Notes under the pieces: generated by a model | Told to the model about the DNA's origin: nothing | What the model saw: only the letters and a program-made list of their open reading frames with translations | Databases searched by the model: none | Translations under genes and position numbers: made by a program | From: Gammaproteobacteria bacterium UBA3532 | GTDB taxonomy: Bacteria > Pseudomonadota > Gammaproteobacteria > Enterobacterales > UBA3532 | Direction: 5' to 3' | Assembly: GCA_002376965.1 (NCBI GenBank) | Contig: DFOV01000330.1 | Coordinates: forward strand, 1 to 8,085 | DNA length: 8,085 bases | In this document: positions 1-5,535 of the stretch, in pieces | How positions within the stretch are numbered: the stretch's first letter is position 1 | Layout: each line of letters opens with the position of its first letter

Positions 1-218
1 GGCTTAACGCGATTGATCAGCGCAACCAGCTCTGGAACATTATCTGCGTCGACCTGAGCGGTTTCGATCGGGCGGTCGATTTGCGCTGCAATTTTTTTGC
101 ATTTTTCTTCGTTGCGGCTGGCTAATACGATCTCGGTGAACACATTCGGCAACTGAGCGCACTTATGCGTAACAACTTGACCGACGCCGCCGGCCCCAAT
201 AATTAATACTTTTGCCAT
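1..218 (-). CDS. Carboxynorspermidine/carboxyspermidine dehydrogenase (saccharopine dehydrogenase family), N-terminal part
   Basis: Only the first 72 codons lie in the window; the rest runs off the left edge. The protein begins MAKVLIIGAGGVGQVVTHKC, a Rossmann NAD(P)-binding start with a GxGGVG glycine motif (residues 8-13), followed by a second strand ending in LASRNEEKC and by VDADNVPEL. This pattern is typical of the carboxy(nor)spermidine dehydrogenases, often named saccharopine dehydrogenase or Lys1-like. From family knowledge, these condense L-aspartate semialdehyde with putrescine or diaminopropane using NADPH to give carboxy(nor)spermidine, in the cytoplasm. The ATG (218-216) lies 4 nt after the speA stop, with GAGGA at 231-227 inside the speA end and an 8-nt spacer, so translation is probably coupled to speA. 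The polyamine context favours this over lysine metabolism. The substrate (putrescine or diaminopropane) cannot be told from this fragment. Confidence 0.85.
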   Translation of the reverse strand, partial: MAKVLIIGAGGVGQVVTHKCAQLPNVFTEIVLASRNEEKCKKIAAQIDRPIETAQVDADNVPELVALINRVK

Positions 219-222
219 CTGA

Positions 223-2133
223 TTAGTCCTCAGGTCGTTCGTAGTAGGTATAGCCTTGGAGGCTGGCATTAAAAAATTTCAACAGCTGTTGTCGCTCGCG
301 CGCCGTAATTCGCCCTTCGCGTACCGCTCGCTCAGCAGTATCGCGATAGCGCAGCTGTAACTCTTTGGGGTCAAACTCGGCGTATTTCAGTACGTCAGAT
401 ATGGTATCGCCATGCAGCTCTTTAACGAAATCAAAGCTACCATCAGCGTTTAGACGCACACTGACGACATTAGTATCGCCAAACAGGTTGTGTAGATCGC
501 CCAAGGTTTCCTGGTAAGCTCCGACCAGAAATACCCCCAGATAGTATTCTTCATCTTCACGGATCGCATGAACAGGTAAGGCTTTCTGCGGTTCGTATTC
601 ACCGATAAAGCGATCGATTTTTCCATCACAATCGCAGGTAATATCTGCCAATACAGCTTCTCTTGCCGGAAATTCATCTAAGCGATGGATTGGCATAATA
701 GGGAATAGCTGATCAATAGCCCAGACATCCGGAAGGGATTGAAACAGGCTGAAGTTACCATAGTAGATATCTGCAAGGGATAACTTCAGGTTTTCGAGAT
801 CCGGCGGAATTCGGTCCATCGTTTCAAGCAGGCGCACGATACGATGTAGGATATCTAAAAACAGGTTTTCGGCGATAGAGCGAGTTCGCAGGTCAATTTG
901 TCCACGCTTGAATAGCTCGCGGGCTTCATTGCGGTAGAAGTGAGCGTCGTTAAAGCACTCCTGGACACGCCGTGGCGATAGGTAGTCGAGTATCTCGAAC
1001 ATACTTTTGAGTATTGGATGATTGATATCCTTAACTTCGGGCAAGCGTGTCGGTTCAAAGTTGGTGGTATCGAGAATATTGAACAGCAATACGGAGGAGT
1101 AAGCGACGGTTGCTCTTCCTGACTCTGTCACAATGGTTGGGGCGGCCAATTGGTTCTTTTCCATTGTCGATTTAATGGTGTCGACAATGTCTTCGCAATA
1201 CTCGTCCAAAGTATAGTTGCGGCTTTGCTCTTCGTTGGATTGTGCGCCGGTGTAATCGACGGCCAAACCGCCTCCCAGATCGATGTGGGTCAGGGTGGCC
1301 CCTTCTTTCATCAAATCCACATAAAAGCGACAGGCTTCGGTTACGCCGTTTCGAATTTCTTGAATGTTGGGTAGTTGTGAACCCAGGTGGCAGTGGAGCA
1401 GCTGTAAGCATTGCAGCATTTCTGCCTCTTTTAAGGTATCGACTACATCGATCAACTGGGTGGTGCTTAGGCCAAAGACACTGCGATCGCCGCTGGTTGA
1501 ATTCCAATGTCCGCTGATTTGGGTGGTCATTTTTACCCGCACACCAATGCGCGGTTCAATACCTAGCGCCTTGCTGCGCTCAATAATGATCGGCAGTTCA
1601 TTAGGGGTTTCTATGACCAAAAAGCAGCAAAACCCCAATTTGATGGCATGCAATGCGAGGTCGACAAACTCTTCGTCTTTATAGCCATTACAGATAATCA
1701 AGCTGCCGGGCTCTTCTAAAGTGGCCATTGCCGCGATCATTTCCGGTTTGCTGCCCACTTCAAGGCCGTGCTGATAGCGCTCGCCGAATTTGGCGATTTC
1801 AGCCACAACCTGTGCTTGCTGGTTTACCTTAATAGGATAAACGCCACGGTAGATGCCAGGATAGTCCAGCGTTTTTATGGCTTTACGAAATGCTTCGTTC
1901 AGACGATAGATCTGGGCATCGAGAATATTTTCGATCCGCAACAGCACCGGCATTTGCAAGTCTCGCTCGATCATGCCCTCGACGATGTCCAGAATGGGGA
2001 CTTCGGTGTGTAAGGTTTTGGTGGTGACTTTGCCATCTGCGGATATACCGAAATAGTCATTAGCCCAGCGATTGATGCCGTAAAGTTCAGCTGATTGTTG
2101 TGCCGACCAGAGTGGTTTGGGTTGTGTAGTCAG
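223..2133 (-). CDS. speA: Biosynthetic arginine decarboxylase SpeA, proposed CTG start
   Basis: PLP enzyme of the alanine-racemase fold (group IV decarboxylases) that converts arginine to agmatine plus CO2, first step of the agmatine route to putrescine. With the proposed start it has 636 residues, close to the usual 630-660. Landmarks in this numbering: PLP-binding Lys102 in YPIKVNQ, LEVGSK at about 124-129, H249 in HCHLGSQ, the glycine loop GGGL at 287-290, TESGRA near 336-341, NFSLFQSLPDVWAIDQLFP near 460-478, the C-terminal active-site Cys500 in DITCDCDG, and VGAYQETLGDLHNLFGD near 537-553. The first ATG (1974) would give only 583 residues. The frame upstream of it still encodes conserved family sequence (YGINRWANDYFGIS, resembling YNIAWWGNNYY of E. 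coli SpeA). No ATG, GTG or TTG occurs in frame between there and the stop TAG at 2226-2224. CTG at 2133-2131 has GGAG (2144-2141) with a 7-nt spacer. The gene identity is certain; the start is inference. It is followed by the carboxyspermidine dehydrogenase gene. Confidence 0.95.
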   Translation of the reverse strand: MTTQPKPLWSAQQSAELYGINRWANDYFGISADGKVTTKTLHTEVPILDIVEGMIERDLQMPVLLRIENILDAQIYRLNEAFRKAIKTLDYPGIYRGVYPIKVNQQAQVVAEIAKFGERYQHGLEVGSKPEMIAAMATLEEPGSLIICNGYKDEEFVDLALHAIKLGFCCFLVIETPNELPIIIERSKALGIEPRIGVRVKMTTQISGHWNSTSGDRSVFGLSTTQLIDVVDTLKEAEMLQCLQLLHCHLGSQLPNIQEIRNGVTEACRFYVDLMKEGATLTHIDLGGGLAVDYTGAQSNEEQSRNYTLDEYCEDIVDTIKSTMEKNQLAAPTIVTESGRATVAYSSVLLFNILDTTNFEPTRLPEVKDINHPILKSMFEILDYLSPRRVQECFNDAHFYRNEARELFKRGQIDLRTRSIAENLFLDILHRIVRLLETMDRIPPDLENLKLSLADIYYGNFSLFQSLPDVWAIDQLFPIMPIHRLDEFPAREAVLADITCDCDGKIDRFIGEYEPQKALPVHAIREDEEYYLGVFLVGAYQETLGDLHNLFGDTNVVSVRLNADGSFDFVKELHGDTISDVLKYAEFDPKELQLRYRDTAERAVREGRITARERQQLLKFFNASLQGYTYYERPED

Positions 2134-2144
2134 TCTCTTTCTCC
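2131..2144 (-). promoter_or_regulatory. Shine-Dalgarno and CTG initiation site of speA
   Basis: On the minus strand GGAGAAAGAGACTG places GGAG 7 nt before an in-frame CTG. It is the only well-spaced ribosome-binding site near the expected N-terminus, and the resulting start MTTQPKPLWSAQQSAELYGI has a family-like length. The SD lies inside a short inverted repeat (TTCTC at 2151-2147, GAGAA at 2143-2139, 3-nt loop) that might weakly hide it, though a 5-bp stem alone is marginal. Confidence 0.55.
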
Positions 2145-2165
2145 AGGAGAAGTCGTAGCGATCAC

Positions 2166-2189
2166 TTTCAACAAATGATCGGGTTGAAA
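2166..2189. repeat. 7-bp inverted repeat in the speA leader
   Basis: TTTCAAC (2166-2172) and GTTGAAA (2183-2189) are perfect complements separated by 10 nt. They lie in the 123-bp gap between the c-di-GMP gene stop and the proposed speA start. No T-run follows on either strand, so it is not an intrinsic terminator. It could be a leader hairpin or an operator for speA, or chance in this AT-rich stretch. A weak extended -10-like sequence, TGCTAGAAC on the minus strand (2229-2221), lies just upstream, without a convincing -35. Confidence 0.3.
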
Positions 2190-2256
2190 TACCGCAAATA
2201 GTAACGCCAAACCGGCCCGAGTTCTAGCAAGAATTGTGTTTCAAAATGATCAATTT

Positions 2257-4683
2257 TCATGCCTTGCCAGTAGGGTCTAAATCAATGGGAGGAAGGGCAT
2301 TGAGTAGCTGGGGAATGGGCATAGGTTTGGCGAAATAGTAACCTTGAATGAAGTCGCATTGTTGTTCGATCAAAAAGGCGTGTTGTGCTGCATTTTCAAC
2401 GCCCTCTGCGGTTACCTTTAGCCCGAGCTTTTGGGACATGGCGATAATAGCAGCAGATATTTCTACATCATTAGGATCATCTGGAATATCCTGGACGAAA
2501 GAACGGTCAATCTTCACCATGTTGATAGGAAAGCGTTTCAGATAGGAAAGGGACGAGTAGCCGGTTCCAAAATCATCAATGGACAACGAACAGCCAAGGT
2601 CGCGGATTTGCTCCATGACCATGATGGCATCATTGACATCGTTCATTACTGACGACTCCGTGATCTCAAACTCGATCATCTCGGGAGGAATAGCATAGGT
2701 TGCCAGGTGTGTTTTGATGCTCTCGATAAGCGATGCACTGAAAAACTGGCGCGCCGACAGGTTGATTGCAAAGCTATCCATGCCGACTCGACGAAATGCC
2801 TCCCGATTAATCGAAACCTGCTGGAAGACCTCTTTAATTACCCAGTCGCCGATGTCGATAATCAGCCCCACTTCCTCGGCAACAGGGATAAAGCGGTCGG
2901 GCGGAATAAATCCATCTTGCGGGTCTATCCAGCGCAGCAAGGCTTCGCCACCGATAAAGCGCTGGCCTTTGATATCCCATTTGGGCTGGATGTATACCTT
3001 CAATTCTTTATTGGCATGGGCTTGGCGTAATTTTCGTTCAAGGTAGACACGCTCTTTGATGCGTTCCTCAAGCATAGCAGAGAAGTAGGATACCTGGTTT
3101 TTACCATTTTCTTTGGCGTGATACAGAGCCAAATCGGCATTTCTTACCAGGGTTTCGGGTGTTTGACCGTCGTCGGGATAGATCGCAACACCTAAAGAAC
3201 AGCCAAGCTCAATACTGCTATCACGCAGGTTAAATGGTTCGGTGATATTGGCCAATATGCGCTTGCTGATTTTGTCTACATCAGCAGTGTTGTGGATGCC
3301 TTTAAGTAAGATCATAAATTCGTCACCGCCCATTCGCGAAACGACATCCCGTGGATACATGGTTTTACGCATACGTTCGGCGAAGTTGGCTAACAGATCA
3401 TCCCCGGCATCATGGCCAAGTGTGTCGTTAACCTTTTTGAAATTATCCATATCAAGCATGATGATGGCCAACTTGCCGCCATCGCGTTCGGTTGCCGCAA
3501 TGGTGAAATGCAGGTGCTCACGAAAGAAGCGGCGGTTGGGCAAATTGGTCAACGGGTCATAAAAGGCCAGCTTTTCCAACTCTAACTGCGCTTCTTTTAG
3601 CGCAGTGACATCCAGCAGGGAGCCAACATATCCGACAAAGCGGCTTTGTTGTTCGTCGCTGTCTTCCAGAGGCGCGACATATTCCATTAAGACGCGTTCT
3701 TCCTCGGTGATGGGGGTTGCGTAGCGATATTCAATCACCTGGGGCGAACGGCGACGGCGGGATAATTGGTTAATGCTTTGATAGATCTCGCGGTCGGTAT
3801 CCGAAACACAGGCCAGATAGTCTTCCGGGTTGCTATCCATTGCCTGGCCAGTGATCTTTTCCCATTGCTGATTAACATAGAGCAAGCTGCCTTCAGCATC
3901 AGTAAGGTAGATTCCGATAGGCGCATTTTCCGCCAAAGTTCTAAAGCGTCTTTCCGATTGAGATAGCGCTTTGTTTTCCTGTTCAAGGGTGTCCAGCATG
4001 CGATTAAAAACATCCACCAGATCACCTATCTCATCATCGGTCATCTTGGTCGCTCGGCGCTTGCTTAATGGGGTTTTACCAATTTCCAATGCGGTGCGAT
4101 AGAGGCTATCTAGTGGACGAAGCGTATGACGCATGGTGCGAGTGATAAAAATATAGGCCGCGGATAGCAAAAATAGCGATGTTGCCAGCAGGGTGGCAAA
4201 AGTCTTCAGCAGCAAGTCATTCATCTTTGCCATGGATGAGGTGATGCTGATGTAGCCTGCTTTTTCTGAGTTGTCCCAAATGGGGGTGGTATAGCGCATC
4301 ATATTATCGGTGTAATAGTGATGCTTGGTGGTGCTGCCATCTATTTGTTGATCGCAGAGTCCATGATGTCCTTGCGCGTGGTATTGGGCAAAAAGCGCGC
4401 CTGCTCGGTCATACAGGCAAACATCACGAATGGTATCGCGATAGCGAGCACTAGTTAGATTATTGCGAGCGGCTTGTGGGTCGAGAAAGTCCATGGCGGC
4501 AATGGAGCGATTGCCCAAAATTCCGCTGAACACTTTCAACTCATCTTCCAGAGCATTTATCGCCAGATTTCGCTGAAATACATAAATGCTAATACCGGTA
4601 GAGAGCAGCGCTGCGATAAGGGCGATGAATACGATGCGGTAAATTTTTTTGCGAAAGCGGCGCTGATTCAAGTGGGGTCTCAT
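2257..4683 (-). CDS. Membrane c-di-GMP enzyme, CHASE8-HAMP-PAS-GGDEF-EAL (YfiN-like sensor half)
   Basis: 808-residue inner-membrane protein predicted to make and/or degrade cyclic di-GMP. Order: TM1 about 14-36; periplasmic CHASE8-like domain about 40-150 (ILGNRSIAAMDFLDPQAA, then VCLYDRAGALFAQY); TM2 about 162-181; HAMP about 182-237; PAS about 245-362; GGDEF about 370-535; EAL about 545-795. The GGDEF signature is intact (452-456), as are DPLTNLPNRR (376-385) and DMDNFKKVND (411-420). The inhibitory I-site RxxD is YxxD (Y443, D446). The EAL domain has EALLRW (580-585), NLSARQF (641-647), EITES (673-677), DDFGTGYSSL (703-712), K724 in KIDRS, E760 in TAEGVEN and QGYYFAKPM (780-788), so phosphodiesterase activity is likely. 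The ATG at 4683 is chosen because it overlaps the upstream stop as ATGA and has a good SD; GTG at 4701 is the alternative. CHASE8 plus the YfiR-type neighbour point to periplasmic control as in YfiN/TpbB, which lacks the PAS and EAL parts. Confidence 0.93.
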   Translation of the reverse strand: MRPHLNQRRFRKKIYRIVFIALIAALLSTGISIYVFQRNLAINALEDELKVFSGILGNRSIAAMDFLDPQAARNNLTSARYRDTIRDVCLYDRAGALFAQYHAQGHHGLCDQQIDGSTTKHHYYTDNMMRYTTPIWDNSEKAGYISITSSMAKMNDLLLKTFATLLATSLFLLSAAYIFITRTMRHTLRPLDSLYRTALEIGKTPLSKRRATKMTDDEIGDLVDVFNRMLDTLEQENKALSQSERRFRTLAENAPIGIYLTDAEGSLLYVNQQWEKITGQAMDSNPEDYLACVSDTDREIYQSINQLSRRRRSPQVIEYRYATPITEEERVLMEYVAPLEDSDEQQSRFVGYVGSLLDVTALKEAQLELEKLAFYDPLTNLPNRRFFREHLHFTIAATERDGGKLAIIMLDMDNFKKVNDTLGHDAGDDLLANFAERMRKTMYPRDVVSRMGGDEFMILLKGIHNTADVDKISKRILANITEPFNLRDSSIELGCSLGVAIYPDDGQTPETLVRNADLALYHAKENGKNQVSYFSAMLEERIKERVYLERKLRQAHANKELKVYIQPKWDIKGQRFIGGEALLRWIDPQDGFIPPDRFIPVAEEVGLIIDIGDWVIKEVFQQVSINREAFRRVGMDSFAINLSARQFFSASLIESIKTHLATYAIPPEMIEFEITESSVMNDVNDAIMVMEQIRDLGCSLSIDDFGTGYSSLSYLKRFPINMVKIDRSFVQDIPDDPNDVEISAAIIAMSQKLGLKVTAEGVENAAQHAFLIEQQCDFIQGYYFAKPMPIPQLLNALPPIDLDPTGKA

Positions 4684-5291
4684 CGCTGGCACCCCTTCCA
4701 CTTGCTTTGAGTCGAGTGGCAGGCAGAAGCCAGTTCAAGTAAGGCTGATGAAAACGCCAAGTGATGTTGCTCGGCCTGATCCATGTTAACGGCAAACTGA
4801 ATGCGGTTATTCTTTAACTCTAAGGTGATGGTCGAATTTTTGGTTAGCGTCTCGCTGCAGTTGTCACAGATCAGCATAGGGTGGATGCTCTGTCCATCCA
4901 ATGTTGGAATTTCCTGAATATCAGGTCCAACCACAATGGCATCACAACCGGGGTGAGTGTACTGTTCCGGATTATTCCAGCGAGCAAAATACAGCTGGGT
5001 ACTTTTCCATTTCGGTAGGCTGTCCTTTTTTAACTCAAAAACACTAGAAGAGCTGGGGTTTCCCACGCTACAAAGTTGCAAGCGTTTGCTTTGTCCTACA
5101 TGCTCCGGCCATTGGGTATATTTTAATATTCCGAGAATAACCGCAGCCCGTAGTGCTTGTTCTTTAGATGGAGAAGCGGCGTAAATAGGGTGGGGGGCTG
5201 CCAGAGTACACAAAAGAATAATTAGGCAAAGCCAATGCCAGCGACCAACACATCGCGAAAGCACAAATGGAGCCGCCGTTACTCTTCTCAT
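4680..5291 (-). CDS. YfiR-family (DUF4154) periplasmic protein
   Basis: 203 residues. The N-terminus has basic residues, a hydrophobic stretch (about 19-31, WLCLIILLCTLAA) and a likely signal-peptidase I site near IYA-ASP (about 37-40), so the protein is probably exported. The mature part begins with ALRAAVILGILKYTQWPE, matching the YfiR-type pattern of a helix ending in (F/Y)xxWP, then LQLCSVG, a central CDAIVVGP and a C-terminal SSALLELA. Cysteines at 74, 116, 142, 145, 191 and 201 could form disulfides; the C74/C116 pair fits the redox-sensitive pair known in Pseudomonas YfiR. In the known system YfiR binds the periplasmic part of the cyclase YfiN and represses it until cell-envelope or redox stress. 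The next gene encodes a CHASE8 membrane c-di-GMP enzyme and overlaps it by ATGA, so the same partnership is inferred. The ATG (5291) has no strong SD. No YfiB-like lipoprotein gene adjoins it. Confidence 0.85.
   Translation of the reverse strand: MRRVTAAPFVLSRCVGRWHWLCLIILLCTLAAPHPIYAASPSKEQALRAAVILGILKYTQWPEHVGQSKRLQLCSVGNPSSSSVFELKKDSLPKWKSTQLYFARWNNPEQYTHPGCDAIVVGPDIQEIPTLDGQSIHPMLICDNCSETLTKNSTITLELKNNRIQFAVNMDQAEQHHLAFSSALLELASACHSTQSKWKGCQR
4681..4699 (-). promoter_or_regulatory. SD and ATGA stop-start overlap coupling the two c-di-GMP genes
   Basis: On the minus strand GGAAGGGG (4699-4692) stands 8 nt before ATG (4683-4681). The TGA of the YfiR-family gene (4682-4680) shares two bases with that ATG. 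Such an overlap favours translational coupling and fixed relative amounts of the periplasmic protein and the membrane enzyme. It also argues against the GTG start at 4701, which would place the SD inside the gene. Confidence 0.75.
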
Positions 5292-5390
5292 AATCTGTTG
5301 GTCGAGCCTGAATGTTATTACATTTGTTTACAATTTCACCATCTATTAACTATATACGCAAAAGCGGATTACATACAGTTTCGCATGATG

Positions 5391-5408
5391 CCTGTTCACT
5401 GCAACAGG
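5391..5408. repeat. Small inverted repeat CCTGTT-N6-AACAGG
   Basis: CCTGTT (5391-5396) and AACAGG (5403-5408) are perfect complements around a 6-nt spacer. The same half-site recurs in the larger inverted repeat at 5444-5449 and 5461-5466, giving four copies within 76 bp upstream of putA. This is compatible with a repeated protein-binding site or alternative RNA pairing between the two hairpins, but nothing in the sequence identifies the factor. Confidence 0.45.
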
Positions 5409-5436
5409 AAAAAGCCACCCCCAACTGCTATGGTTA

Positions 5437-5473
5437 ACTAGAGCCTGTTTATGAAAGATAAACAGGCTCTAGT
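5437..5473. repeat. Perfect 16-bp inverted repeat with 5-nt loop upstream of putA
   Basis: ACTAGAGCCTGTTTAT (5437-5452) and ATAAACAGGCTCTAGT (5458-5473) are exact complements around the loop GAAAG. RNA from either strand would form a very stable hairpin. No T-run follows on either side, so it is not a standard terminator. It ends 59 nt before the putA start codon, in the likely putA leader or promoter. The outer CTAG ends and GAGCCTGTTTA-like arms also resemble a minimal transposon-end pair flanked by a target duplication, so a tiny MITE or remnant is an alternative. The repeat itself is certain; its role is unknown. Confidence 0.9.
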
Positions 5474-5507
5474 GCCCTGGTTGCCTTTCAAGGTAATAGT
5501 TAAGTAA
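5451..5507 (+). CDS. Possible 18-residue leader peptide of putA
   Basis: An ATG-to-TAA ORF encodes MKDKQALVPWLPFKVIVK and ends 25 nt before the putA ATG. AGAG (5440-5443) is 7 nt before its ATG, a weak SD. The first two bases of the ATG close the left arm of the 16-bp inverted repeat and the G lies in the loop, so folding would hide the start, and ribosomes translating it would open the right arm. Two of 18 codons are proline (CCC, CCT), which is interesting ahead of a proline-catabolic gene but few for classical attenuation. It could well be a chance ORF. Confidence 0.25.
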   Translation: MKDKQALVPWLPFKVIVK

Positions 5508-5515
5508 AGCAGGTT

Positions 5516-5535
5516 GGTGAGGTATCAGCATCATG
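5516..5535 (+). promoter_or_regulatory. Ribosome-binding site and ATG of putA
   Basis: GGTGAGG (5516-5522) lies 10 nt before ATG (5533-5535). The spacer is a little long but usable. Upstream in the same frame there are stops at 5470, 5494, 5497 and 5518 and no start codon, so this is the most upstream possible start. It means the protein cannot carry an N-terminal extension. Confidence 0.7.

Larger units (their letters stand above)
5292..5532. promoter_or_regulatory. Divergent intergenic region between the YfiR-family gene and putA
   Basis: These 241 bp must carry the promoters for both directions. The half near the YfiR-family gene (5311-5360) is AT-rich, with AATGT-TATT-ACATT (5311-5324) as a small palindrome and TATATA (5350-5355), a possible -10 element for leftward transcription but with no good -35. 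The putA half holds two hairpins and a possible leader ORF, listed separately. The heptamer GAGCCTG occurs at 5304-5310 and 5441-5447 and inverted at 5463-5469. No confident sigma-70 promoter could be placed by eye. Confidence 0.5.

Noticed and set aside
1150..1684. Plus-strand open frames opposite speA
   Set aside because: They are antisense shadows of a well-conserved enzyme and show no recognisable domains.
223..1974. speA starting at the first ATG (583 residues)
   Set aside because: The frame upstream continues with conserved SpeA N-terminal sequence, and the shorter protein would be about 50 residues under family size.
2134..2256. Terminator or clear promoter between the GGDEF-EAL gene and speA
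   Set aside because: The 7-bp inverted repeat has no T-run, and no -35/-10 pair with acceptable spacing could be placed; cotranscription from upstream remains possible.
2257..4701. GTG at 4701 as start of the GGDEF-EAL gene
   Set aside because: The GTG and following codons form the Shine-Dalgarno region of the ATG at 4683, which overlaps the upstream stop as ATGA.
5235..5441. 68-codon plus-strand frame spanning the 5' end of the YfiR-family gene and the intergenic region
   Set aside because: It overlaps the signal-peptide coding region antisense, has no recognisable domain and a composition typical of a random frame.
5437..5473. Hairpin as a Rho-independent terminator
   Set aside because: No run of T follows the stem on either strand, and both flanking genes point away from it.
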